DNA of 10,815 nt from Thiobacillus sp. (GCA_011391285.1 JAABQU010000273.1:1-10815); one strand, 5' to 3'. Shown: positions 1 to 6,741, counted from the stretch's first letter. The notes: a model not told the origin generated them from the letters alone. Made by a program: numbers and translations.

Positions 1-520
1 GCCGCGCCTGATGCGCGGGGTCGAGATGGGTCAGTGGCTCGTCGAGCAGCGCGATGCGCGGCGCCTGCATCGCCAGTTGCGCCAGCCGCGCGCGCTGGCG
101 CTCGCCGCCGGACAGGGTGGCAAGGGGACGGTGCGCGAGTTCGGTCAGTTCCCAGGTCGCCAGATGCGGTGCCAGGTCGCCGGATACATCGCCGAAGGGA
201 TAGTGGCCGAGCGCGACGAAGTCGGTGACGTTGCCGAAAAAGCCGCTTTCGTCACCCTGCGGCAGTAGCCCGATGTGCTGCGCGCGGGTCAGCGGCGGCA
301 GGGCGGCAAGCGCGTGGCCGTCGAGCGTAACCTGGCCCTGCGCGGGGACGGCAAGACCAGCAAGCATGTTCAGCAGCGTCGACTTGCCGGCGCCGTTGGC
401 GCCGAGGATGCCGAGCACCTCCCCGGATTCGAGCGTGAGGTCGAGCGATTCGACCAGCGTACGGATGACGGTATGCAGTGTTAGCTGAAACGCGGTCAGT
501 CTGGGAGCAATGGATTCCAT
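1..520 (-). CDS. ABC transporter ATP-binding protein, FecE/BtuD type (3' end cut by window edge)
   Basis: ATP-hydrolysing subunit of an ABC importer, expected on the inner face of the cytoplasmic membrane. The minus-strand frame is open from ATG at 520 to the window edge. It shows, in order, Walker A (GANGAGKST), a Q-loop (LLPQG), the ABC signature (LSGGERQRARLAQ), Walker B (IALLDEP) and the D-loop (LTHLDP). Only the C-terminal part, including the switch histidine, lies outside the window. A second in-frame ATG at 553 would add 11 residues (MLGFIIGRLRF). Neither start has a clear Shine-Dalgarno, and family alignment favours 520. The natural partner is the FecCD-type permease at 1389-2315 on the same strand, but an opposite-strand lipoprotein gene lies between them, so this gene probably needs its own promoter. 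Substrate (ferric siderophore, heme or cobalamin) cannot be told from the sequence. Confidence 0.93.
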   Translation of the reverse strand, partial: MESIAPRLTAFQLTLHTVIRTLVESLDLTLESGEVLGILGANGAGKSTLLNMLAGLAVPAQGQVTLDGHALAALPPLTRAQHIGLLPQGDESGFFGNVTDFVALGHYPFGDVSGDLAPHLATWELTELAHRPLATLSGGERQRARLAQLAMQAPRIALLDEPLTHLDPAHQAR

Positions 521-814
521 GAAACGAAGGCGGCCGATAATGAATCCGAGCATAGCAGCACGGAGGCTGGGGGGCATTACGCAGCAGGCAGTGTTTGCCC
601 GGGCGGGCCACGATCAGGGGAGAATCGCTGGATGCGCACAATCGGCCATCGCGGAAGCTCGACACCGTTGCCGGTTCGTTCTTGCCGGCCATAGCGTATG
701 CACGGGCTTGAGGCTCGCTGGTGTTTACTAGACTGAGGGTGGCTTGGTCCGGTATTGAAGGCCCGCGTACGGGGCAGCCATGCGGACCGGTTACCTTGTC
801 CGATCCATCCAATA

Positions 815-830
815 CGTTGTAATTGCAACG
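815..830. promoter_or_regulatory. Imperfect palindrome upstream of lipoprotein RBS
   Basis: The 16 bases CGTTGTAATTGCAACG match their own reverse complement at 14 of 16 positions, with 5-base outer arms CGTTG/CAACG. They end against the GGAGG of the lipoprotein gene. This could be an operator or a small 5' leader hairpin that affects ribosome access. It is a single occurrence in this window, so the role is a guess. Confidence 0.25.
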
Positions 831-835
831 GAGGT
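830..835 (+). promoter_or_regulatory. Shine-Dalgarno of LEA14-like lipoprotein gene
   Basis: GGAGGT lies 4 bases before the ATG at 840. It decides that start over the in-frame ATG at 780, which has no ribosome site and would put 20 residues in front of the lipoprotein signal peptide. Confidence 0.75.
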
Positions 836-839
836 CATC

Positions 840-1325
840 ATGTCAATTAGTCGGAACGTGCTGCTCGTGCTGCTTGCCTTGGGCGTGCTCATGTTGGGTG
901 GCTGCGCGAGCTTTCAGGACCGTGAACCCATTCAGGTCATCATCGCGGACGTCGAGCCACTTCAAGGGGAGGGATTGGAGTTGCGAATGCTGGTCAAGCT
1001 GCGCATTCAAAACCCGACTGACGTACCGCTGGATTTCGACGGTGTGGCAGTCCAGATGGATGTGCAAGGCAAGCTCTTCGCGACGGGCGTGAGCAACGCA
1101 GTTGTCAGCGTGCCGCGCTTTGGTGAAGCGATTATTGATGTCCCGGTGAGCATTTCCCTGTTCCGCGTCGCGCACCAGGCCATTGGCTTCATGTCCAGCG
1201 AATTCCGCGGTGAACTCGCGTATGAGATGACCGGAAAACTCGCAGGACCTGCGCTCAGTCGCGTGCATTTCAAGTCGAACGGGGTGTTTACACTGCCGAC
1301 CGAAATCTTCGGGCGTGGCAAGTGA
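840..1325 (+). CDS. LEA14-like (LEA type 2 / WHy domain) lipoprotein
   Basis: Predicted lipoprotein of 161 residues. The signal peptide is hydrophobic (VLLVLLALGVLML) and ends in a lipobox, LGGC, with the lipidated cysteine at residue 22. The mature part matches the bacterial LEA14/WHy-domain pattern, a single beta-sandwich: a strand such as LELRMLVKLRIQNPTDVPLDFDG, a central VQGKLFATGVSN stretch and the late IIDVPVSISL strand. Bacterial members are small periplasmic or outer-membrane lipoproteins of unclear role, sometimes linked to desiccation or stress. The ATG at 840 was chosen for its strong GGAGG. The gene runs against its neighbours and separates an ABC permease gene from its likely ATPase gene. 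It converges on the permease with about 60 bases between the stops. Family assignment is good; the role is unknown. Confidence 0.88.
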   Translation: MSISRNVLLVLLALGVLMLGGCASFQDREPIQVIIADVEPLQGEGLELRMLVKLRIQNPTDVPLDFDGVAVQMDVQGKLFATGVSNAVVSVPRFGEAIIDVPVSISLFRVAHQAIGFMSSEFRGELAYEMTGKLAGPALSRVHFKSNGVFTLPTEIFGRGK

Positions 1326-1360
1326 GCCAGCCGTTCGCTCACATTCGTGCCGTTCAATAA

Positions 1361-1384
1361 GGGTGCGCCTGGCGATAGGCACCC
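1361..1384. terminator. Possible hairpin between convergent stops
   Basis: GGGTGC and GCACCC form a 6-bp stem around a 12-base loop, in the short gap between the stop of the lipoprotein gene and the stop of the permease gene. No T-run follows on either strand, so it is at best a weak two-way terminator or a transcript-end stabiliser. Confidence 0.3.
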
Positions 1385-1388
1385 GCAT

Positions 1389-2315
1389 TCACGGCCTGCG
1401 TAATAGCCACAGCATCATGGGCACGCCGAGCAGGGCGGTCAGCACGCCTACCGGCAGTTCGCGCGGCTCGATCACGGTGCGTGCCAGGGCGTCAGCCAGC
1501 ACCAGCAGGCTGCCACCAGCGAGCGCGCAGGCGGGCAGCAGCATCCGGTGGCTGGAAAAACCGAGTCTTCTCAGGGCGTGCGGCACCATCAGGCCGACGA
1601 AGCCGATGCTGCCGGCCTGCGCCACCACCAGCGAGGTGCAGGCGCCGGCAAGCCCGAACAGCATCCAGCGCGTGGGTGCGACGGCCACCCCGAGCGAGGC
1701 GGCTTTCAGCGGCGACAGCTGCAGCACGTCGAGCCGCCTCGACAAGCCCAGCGCGGCGGCCACCGCCAGCAGCAGCGCCGCCCACAGCAGCGCGGGCTGG
1801 CTGGTCCACGCCAGATCGCCCATCAGGAAGAACAGCATGCCGGGCAGGCGCTCGGCCGGCGTCACCGAGAGCACCAGCGCGATCAGCGCGCCGAAGCCGG
1901 CCGCCAGCATCACGCCGGCCAGCAGCAGCGGGGTGTGGTCGCGTGCCAGGAGGCGTCCGCCGAGCGCGGCGGCGAGCGCGAGCGCCAGGAGGCTGCCGGC
2001 AAACGCCAGCAGGGATATCCACGGCCACGCCAGCCCCGCCGCCATGCCGAGCAGCGCGAGCAAGCCTGCGCCGCCGGATACGCCGAGCAGGTAGGGCTCG
2101 GCCAGCGGGTTGCGGAACAAGGTCTGCATCAGCGCGCCCGCCAGCGCCAGCAGGCCGCCGCAGGCGAACGCCGCCGCCACGCGCGGGCCACGCAGTTCAG
2201 TGAGGATCTGCATCGCCAGTTCGCGGTCGGCCGGCAGCGCGCCGGCCAAGAGGGCGAGCGCGCTCGACGCCGGCGCGACCAGCCCGAGCAGCAGCAGTTT
2301 GGCGTGGGGAGACAG
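1389..2315 (-). CDS. FecCD/BtuC-family ABC transporter permease
   Basis: Membrane subunit of an importer for ferric siderophore, heme or cobalamin. It is very hydrophobic, with the family hallmarks: RGPRVAAAFACGGLLALAGA, then MQTLFRNPLAEPYLLGVSGG, and near the C-terminus GSIGFVGLMVPHALR and ELPVGVLTALLGVPM. The usual starts are TTG at 2249 (286 residues) or ATG at 2213, but both lose the first membrane helix. The frame stays open upstream and encodes AKLLLLGLVAPASSALALL, which matches helix 1 of this family. No ATG, GTG or TTG precedes that stretch, but a CTG at 2315 does, with AAGG 6 bases before it overlapping the cyclophilin stop region. I therefore give 2315, about 308 residues, as the likely start. 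The stop of the cyclophilin gene lies 8 bases upstream, so the two are probably co-transcribed. The partner ATPase gene is displaced by an intervening lipoprotein gene. Confidence 0.9.
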   Translation of the reverse strand: MSPHAKLLLLGLVAPASSALALLAGALPADRELAMQILTELRGPRVAAAFACGGLLALAGALMQTLFRNPLAEPYLLGVSGGAGLLALLGMAAGLAWPWISLLAFAGSLLALALAAALGGRLLARDHTPLLLAGVMLAAGFGALIALVLSVTPAERLPGMLFFLMGDLAWTSQPALLWAALLLAVAAALGLSRRLDVLQLSPLKAASLGVAVAPTRWMLFGLAGACTSLVVAQAGSIGFVGLMVPHALRRLGFSSHRMLLPACALAGGSLLVLADALARTVIEPRELPVGVLTALLGVPMMLWLLRRP

Positions 2316-2323
2316 TCCGGGCC

Positions 2324-2986
2324 TTACTGCTTTGGTGCTTCGGCGGGGGCGGGTGCCTCGGGCAGCACGCTGACGCGATGCATCACGATGGGCTCGATCG
2401 GGACATCGCCGTGCGGACCGCGATTGCCGCGCGGCACTTCAACGATGGCGTCGACCACGTCCATGCCGTCGACCACCTGGCCGAACACGGCGTAGCCCCA
2501 GCCCTCGATACTTTCGCCGCGATGGTTGAGGAAGGCGTTGTCCTTGACGTTGATGAAGAACTGCGAGGTCGCAGAATGGGGGTCGCCGGTGCGTGCCATC
2601 GCCAGCGTGCCGCGCAGGTTCATCAGGCCATTGCCGGCCTCGTTCAGGATCGGTGTGCCGTTGGGCTTTTCACTCATGTCCGGAAGCATGCCGCCGCCCT
2701 GGATCATGAAACCTGGAATCACGCGATGAAACATCAGGCCATCGTAGAATCCGCTCTTCACGTAGCGCAGAAAATTCGCCGCCGACCTCGGTGCCTGGGT
2801 GGGGAATACCTCGACCGTGATGTTGCCCTTGTCGGTTTCAATCAGCACGCGCGGGTTGTTGGGCTGGCCGGCAGCCGGGGTGGTGGAAACGGTTTGCGTG
2901 CCGGGCTCACTGGCACCGCAGCCGGAGATGCCGAGCATGAGCATGCCGAGAAACAGCGTGGCGGGAAACAGGGACAGGCGGGTCAT
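2324..2986 (-). CDS. Cyclophilin-type peptidyl-prolyl cis-trans isomerase, lipoprotein
   Basis: Catalyses proline cis-trans isomerisation in folding proteins, here probably in the periplasm at a membrane surface. 220 residues. The signal peptide ends in a lipobox (LGISGC, cysteine 23), followed by a short linker and a cyclophilin domain from about residue 45. Active-site stretches are visible: FHRVIPGFMIQGGG (86-99, with the catalytic arginine 88), QFFINVKDNAFLN (142-154) and GYAVFGQVVDGMDVVD. A Pro/Ala-rich tail (PEAPAPAEAPKQ) closes the protein. ATG at 2986 is preceded by GGAG 8 bases away. Its stop lies 8 bases before the proposed permease start, and a DsbA-family gene lies 86 bases upstream on the same strand. 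Many bacterial periplasmic cyclophilins are soluble; the lipid anchor is the notable point. Confidence 0.95.
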   Translation of the reverse strand: MTRLSLFPATLFLGMLMLGISGCGASEPGTQTVSTTPAAGQPNNPRVLIETDKGNITVEVFPTQAPRSAANFLRYVKSGFYDGLMFHRVIPGFMIQGGGMLPDMSEKPNGTPILNEAGNGLMNLRGTLAMARTGDPHSATSQFFINVKDNAFLNHRGESIEGWGYAVFGQVVDGMDVVDAIVEVPRGNRGPHGDVPIEPIVMHRVSVLPEAPAPAEAPKQ

Positions 2987-3072
2987 CGGAAAGGCTCCAG
3001 ATAGGGGGGAGGGGAGATTTTACCGGCGGGCGCCGGGCAGCCCAAACGCCATGCTCACCATTACGCGGCGTT

Positions 3073-3699
3073 TCATTCAGACAGCAGGCAGCGGTCGATT
3101 GCCTCGCGCACTACTTCAAGGGGCTGGCAGCCGTTGCTGATGGGATGCAGGTGTGTGTCCTGCTGCAGGATCAGCGCGGGGAACCCACGCACGCCGGCCT
3201 GGCGCGCCTGGCGGAAATGAGCCTGGGTGCGGGCACGCGCGTCGTCGCTGTCGAACGTACCCAGGAACCGGGCTGCCTCGATGCCGAGTCCCGCCGCCAG
3301 TCCGGCCAGCACAGCGGTTTGCGTGACGTCGCGCCCTTCGGCATAAAACGCCGACTGAATCGCCTTGAACAGGGGGAAGATCAGCGCCGGCTCGATCCCT
3401 CCGATTGCCGCCACCGCGCGGCTGGCGGGCTCGGTGTCGTACACGAAGCCTTCCGGCAGCGCGTCCTCGAAGCGGAACGGCTGGCCGGTGCGTTCGTGCA
3501 CCTGATGCCAGTGATGCAGAATTTCTTCCCGATTCGCCGCCGTCATCGGCGCGGTTTCGCCCGGCCGCAGCCCGCCCAGAACCAGCGCGATTTTCATGCG
3601 TTCGTGGTAGACGCTGCGTACGGCGTCGATCACCGGCGAAAAGCCCCAGCACCACGAACACATGGGGTCGGCAAAGTACCAGAGGATGGGTGCGTTCAT
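3073..3699 (-). CDS. DsbA-family (thioredoxin-fold) oxidoreductase
   Basis: Thioredoxin-fold protein of the DsbA/FrnE-like superfamily, 208 residues. Strand 1 leads into a redox motif C-S-W-C (residues 14-17, within FADPMCSWCWGF). A helical insertion follows (about 55-150). The cis-proline loop RGFPALIL (Pro174) is present, as needed for thiol-disulfide chemistry. The N-terminus has no signal peptide, so the product is probably cytoplasmic, as in FrnE-like proteins rather than periplasmic DsbA. ATG at 3699 is chosen because the family starts a few residues before the first strand; an ATG at 3768 would add 23 residues unlike the family. Neither has a good Shine-Dalgarno. It lies between ccoI and the cyclophilin on the same strand. 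The substrate is unknown. Confidence 0.9.
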   Translation of the reverse strand: MNAPILWYFADPMCSWCWGFSPVIDAVRSVYHERMKIALVLGGLRPGETAPMTAANREEILHHWHQVHERTGQPFRFEDALPEGFVYDTEPASRAVAAIGGIEPALIFPLFKAIQSAFYAEGRDVTQTAVLAGLAAGLGIEAARFLGTFDSDDARARTQAHFRQARQAGVRGFPALILQQDTHLHPISNGCQPLEVVREAIDRCLLSE

Positions 3700-3861
3700 G
3701 TCGTGGAGGCTGTTGGTGGTCGGCAACTCACAGCATAGGCGATCGAGGGATTTGCGATTGGGGCGCATCTTCCGGCCGGTGGATGACCGTCGAACGGGCC
3801 GCCATTTGTCGACACAGGAGGAATCAGAAGATGAAAGGGCACAGGAGAGTGAGCCGAAATA

Positions 3862-6486
3862 TCAGGAGCTTGCCTGCCGGGACTTGAACCCTGAATCCTG
3901 CTGTCCGCTGTTGTCGCCATCCGGGGCCTGCCTGAAATCCGACAGCCGCAACGCATTCAGCACAACCAGCAGCGAACTTGCCGACATGCCAATGCCGGCG
4001 ATCCAGGGTGTGACGTAACCCAGCGCGGCGGCGGGGATGGCGATGAGGTTGTAGCCGAGCGCCCAGCCGAGGTTCTGGCGAATGATGTGCTGCGTCTTGC
4101 GGGCGAGTGCGACGCCTTCCGATAGCGTGGCCAGCCGGCTGCCGAGCATCACCATGTCGGCGGCGGCTTGTGCGACGTCGGCGCCTTCGCCCATCGCGAT
4201 CGACACCTGTGCGCCGGCGAGCACCGGGGCGTCGTTGATGCCGTCGCCGACCATGGCGACGATGCGGCCTGCGTCCTGCAGTTTTTTCACGTAGGCGAGC
4301 TTGTCCTCGGGTAATGCGCCGGCGTGCCAGTCGGCGATGCCGAGCTGCTGCGCGGTGGCACGCACCGCACCCTCGGCGTCGCCCGACAGCAGGTGCAGGC
4401 GCAGCCCCTGTTTCCGCAACGCGGTGAGCGCGGCGGAAGCATCTGCGCGCGGCGTGTCGGCCAGCGCGAACCAGGCGATCAGTTTGTCTTCTTGCGCGAG
4501 TGCGACCCAGCTTTCATGTCCGTTTGCTGGGTACGCGCCACCATCGGAATCGGGCGGCAGCTCGTTACCCGCGGCAAAGCGCGGCGAGCCCAGGCGATAC
4601 GTTCGTCCATTGATGGTGCCTTCGACGCCGCGCCCGGGCGTGTTGCGGATGCCGCTGGCGCGGGGGCTGGCGTCGATGCCTTCACGCAGCACCCGCAAGG
4701 GGTGCGCCGCCAGACGCTCGTCCTCTGGGCGGTCCTGGCGCAGTGCGCGCGCGATGGGATGCTCGGAACCCGCTTCGAGCGCGGCGGCGATTGTACTGAC
4801 CTCGCTTGCGCTACGGCCACCCAGTGGCACCACGCGGCGCACCGAAAGACAGCCGTGGGTGAGCGTGCCGGTCTTGTCGAACACAAGGTCGGTGGTGCGC
4901 GCCAGCGTCTCCAGCGCATGGCCGCGCGTGGTCAGCAGGCCCAGCCGTGTCAGCCGCCCGGTGGCGGTGGTGAGCGCGGCGGGGGTGGCGAGGCCCAGCG
5001 CGCAGGGGCAGGTGACGACCAGGATCGACACCACGATCCACAGCACTTTCGATGGATCGATCACATACCAGGCGAGGCCGACCGCCACGGTGATCACAAG
5101 CAGCAGGCCGACGAACCAGGCAGCGGCGCGGTCCGCCAGCTGGCCGATGCGCGGCTTTTCGCTCTGTGCGCGGTCGAGCAGGCGCACGATGGAAGCAAGT
5201 CGCGTGTCGGCGCCGAGCCTGTCGACCCGCACCACCAGCGGGCTGGCCTGGTTGAGGCTGCCGCCGACCACGGTCGACTGCACGGTTTTCGACACCGGCA
5301 GCGATTCACCGGTGAGCATCGCCTCGTTCACCGCGCTGTCGCCCTCGATCACCACGCCGTCGGCGGGCAGGGTCTCGCCCGGGCGCACCAGCACAATATC
5401 GCCCACCGCCAGCCGCGCCACCGGAACCTGTTCCTCGTCGCGCGCCGGCCAGTTGGGTAGTCGCGTGATGGCGGCGGGGATGAGCTTGACCAGTTCCTCC
5501 ACCGCGGCGCCGGCGCGGCGGCGCGCGTTCATTTCCAGAAAGCGCCCGGTCAACAGCAGGAAAATGAACATGTTGACAGAGTCGTAATACACCTCGCCGT
5601 GCCCGGAGAAAGTGCTGTACACGCTGGCAGCGAAGGCGGTGCCCACGCCCAGCGCCACCGGCACGTCCATGCCCAGAGTGCGGCGCTTGAAATCGCGCCA
5701 GGCACCGATGAAGAACGGCCAGGCCGAGTACCCCACCACCGGAAGCGTGAGCACCAGACTCGCCCAGCGCAGCAGCACGCGGATGTCGTCGGTCATGTCG
5801 GTCGCGGTATAGGTCGGCAGCGCGTACATCATCACCTGCATCATGCCGAGGCCGGCGATGGCCAGCCGCTTGATCGCGGTGTTGCGCTCGCGCTTGTGGA
5901 TGTCGTCGGAGCGACCGGGGTCGAAGGGGTGGGCGATGTAGCCGATGTCGGAGACGGCCTTGAGAATGGCCGACAGCTGGATGCGGCTGTTGTCCCAGCG
6001 AACCCGCGCGCGTCTGGTGGCGTAGTTGATCTCGACCGACAGCACGCCGGGCAGCCCGGCGATGTGGCGCTCGTTCAGCCAGATGCACGCCGCGCACACG
6101 ATGTTCTCCAGGATCAGCGCGGCCTCGCGGATGTTTTCCGTCTCCCCCCGCAAAGGGGATGCCTCCAGACGCCCGCCCTTCGGGCGGTCCTGGCACAGCA
6201 CCCGCACGAAGCTCTGCTGGATTTCCGGCAGGTCGTAGAGGCCCAGCTGCGCCAGTTCGGCCTCGGCCTCGCGCGGCGTGGCAGGCAGCACGGTGCGGTG
6301 GGTGTAATACGCGCCCTGGCCGCTGTCGATGATGGTCTGCGCCACCGCCTGGCAGCCGCGGCAGCAGGCCTGGCGGGTCTCGCCTTCGACCCGGATGGGG
6401 TAGTGGGCGCCGCCCGGCACCGGCAGGCCGCAATGGAAGCAGGACGAAAAATGCGGGGCGTCCGTGAGACCAGGAGAGTGGCTCAC
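3862..6486 (-). CDS. ccoI: CcoI/FixI-type copper-translocating P1B ATPase
   Basis: ATP-driven copper pump of the CopA2/CcoI/FixI group, which supplies copper for building cbb3-type cytochrome oxidase. 874 residues. N-terminal cysteine-rich metal-binding domain, CFHCG (Cys16, Cys19) and CCRGC (41-45); heavy-metal-associated domain with CAAC (131-134); eight expected membrane helices with the copper-site motif CPC (493-495); phosphorylation motif DKTGTLT (Asp537); SEHP motif of the nucleotide domain (574-577); GDGINDAP (747-754); and a GMSASSLLVVLNALRL C-terminal helix. The only usable start is GTG at 6486, since an in-frame TGA lies just upstream. The start overlaps by 4 bases the end of a small frame. 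Two related 17-residue inserts (97-114 and 582-598) are odd. No ccoNOQP, ccoG, ccoH or ccoS is present in the window, so the gene is detached from the usual cluster, at least here. Confidence 0.95.
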   Translation of the reverse strand: MSHSPGLTDAPHFSSCFHCGLPVPGGAHYPIRVEGETRQACCRGCQAVAQTIIDSGQGAYYTHRTVLPATPREAEAELAQLGLYDLPEIQQSFVRVLCQDRPKGGRLEASPLRGETENIREAALILENIVCAACIWLNERHIAGLPGVLSVEINYATRRARVRWDNSRIQLSAILKAVSDIGYIAHPFDPGRSDDIHKRERNTAIKRLAIAGLGMMQVMMYALPTYTATDMTDDIRVLLRWASLVLTLPVVGYSAWPFFIGAWRDFKRRTLGMDVPVALGVGTAFAASVYSTFSGHGEVYYDSVNMFIFLLLTGRFLEMNARRRAGAAVEELVKLIPAAITRLPNWPARDEEQVPVARLAVGDIVLVRPGETLPADGVVIEGDSAVNEAMLTGESLPVSKTVQSTVVGGSLNQASPLVVRVDRLGADTRLASIVRLLDRAQSEKPRIGQLADRAAAWFVGLLLVITVAVGLAWYVIDPSKVLWIVVSILVVTCPCALGLATPAALTTATGRLTRLGLLTTRGHALETLARTTDLVFDKTGTLTHGCLSVRRVVPLGGRSASEVSTIAAALEAGSEHPIARALRQDRPEDERLAAHPLRVLREGIDASPRASGIRNTPGRGVEGTINGRTYRLGSPRFAAGNELPPDSDGGAYPANGHESWVALAQEDKLIAWFALADTPRADASAALTALRKQGLRLHLLSGDAEGAVRATAQQLGIADWHAGALPEDKLAYVKKLQDAGRIVAMVGDGINDAPVLAGAQVSIAMGEGADVAQAAADMVMLGSRLATLSEGVALARKTQHIIRQNLGWALGYNLIAIPAAALGYVTPWIAGIGMSASSLLVVLNALRLSDFRQAPDGDNSGQQDSGFKSRQASS
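4691..4743 (-). repeat. Degenerate second copy of in-frame palindromic element inside ccoI
   Basis: Read on the minus strand, this 53-base stretch aligns without gaps to the element at 6146-6198, matching at 42 of 53 positions by hand count, and in the same codon phase. The peptides are LRQDRPEDERLAAHPLR here and LCQDRPKGGRLEASPLR there, 11 of 17 residues identical. The strong GGGCGG hairpin of the other copy is lost. It lies just after SEHPIARA in the nucleotide-binding domain, where it lengthens a loop. I read it as an older, decayed insertion; it could also be chance similarity. Confidence 0.6.
6146..6198 (-). repeat. In-frame double-hairpin element inside ccoI
   Basis: Two hairpins lie in a row inside the coding frame: CCGCCC-TTC-GGGCGG (6173-6187) is a perfect 6-bp stem with a 3-base loop, and TCCCC/GGGGA (6143-6147 with 6155-6159) is a 5-bp stem. 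The frame stays open and encodes QDRPKGGRLEASPLRG between the N-terminal cysteine domain and the heavy-metal-binding domain, where most relatives would run from FVRV directly to IREAALIL (from memory of the family). It has the form of a mobile palindromic element that inserts into genes without breaking them, like the Rickettsia palindromic elements. Confidence 0.6.
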
Positions 6487-6570
6487 GAATCGCCCCGCAG
6501 AATGACACCGTCATGCGGCAAGTCCGGGAGAGAGGTCGGACCGACCGCCGGCGTCAGGTGCAGCTTATGT

Positions 6571-6741
6571 TCAAAACCCGCAACCGCTACCCCGAGCCAC
6601 CGGGTAGATGGCCGGGTCGGTAAGCCTGACGCCGATGCTTGTGGCTTCAGCGTCGATCCGGATTGTGTTGACGTCGAGTTGCGTATAACCATTCTTCTCT
6701 ACTGCCTGCTGCGGCCTGGAATGCGATCCGATGGACTCCAT
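6571..6741 (-). CDS. Small hypothetical protein, 56 codons, possibly frameshifted
   Basis: Minus-strand frame from ATG 6741 to TGA 6571, bounded upstream by an in-frame TGA near 6787. No known family recognised and no membrane segment. The stretch TQLDVNTIRIDAEATSIG followed by VRLTDPAIYPVARG has purine-N-pyrimidine codons (ATC, GAC, GCC, GTC) and about 74% G/C in third positions, as expected of real coding sequence here. It ends in GGG TTT TGA. In the +1 frame the reading continues for 29 more residues (EHKLHLTPAVG...) to a stop that overlaps the ccoI GTG by 4 bases, so an intact version would be an 85-residue protein coupled to ccoI. No Shine-Dalgarno is visible before the ATG; a TATAAT lies 24 bases upstream. 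It may be a real small gene, a frameshifted pseudogene, or noncoding. Confidence 0.4.
   Translation of the reverse strand: MESIGSHSRPQQAVEKNGYTQLDVNTIRIDAEATSIGVRLTDPAIYPVARGSGCGF

Larger units (their letters stand above)
521..839. other. Intergenic region between divergent ATPase and lipoprotein genes
   Basis: About 320 bases between the leftward ABC ATPase and the rightward lipoprotein gene. I see no convincing gene: open frames on either strand lack ribosome sites and protein-like composition. I looked on the minus strand for the conserved B12-box parts of a cobalamin riboswitch and found none. Both divergent promoters should lie here, but no clear -35/-10 pair stands out. An imperfect 16-bp palindrome occupies 815-830. 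Confidence 0.6.

Noticed and set aside
521..839. Cobalamin riboswitch ahead of the ABC ATPase
   Set aside because: The conserved B12-box and GCCACTG-type core elements were not found on the minus strand.
1548..2495. 315-codon plus-strand frame rich in Gln, Arg and Ala opposite the permease
   Set aside because: It is low-complexity antisense translation of a GC-rich membrane-protein gene.
3831..3887. 18-codon plus-strand frame (MKGHRRVSRNIRSLPAGT) with AGGAGG 9 bases upstream of its ATG
   Set aside because: The ribosome site is good, but the frame is very short, overlaps the ccoI end on the other strand and has no recognisable feature.
3868..3896. tRNA 3'-end look-alike: GGGACTTGAACCC on the plus strand reads as a T-arm (GGTTCAAGTCCC) on the minus strand
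   Set aside because: The T-stem has a mismatch, no acceptor partner or anticodon arm exists upstream, and the bases encode the last residues of ccoI. It could be an attachment-site remnant, but no integrase or second copy is present.
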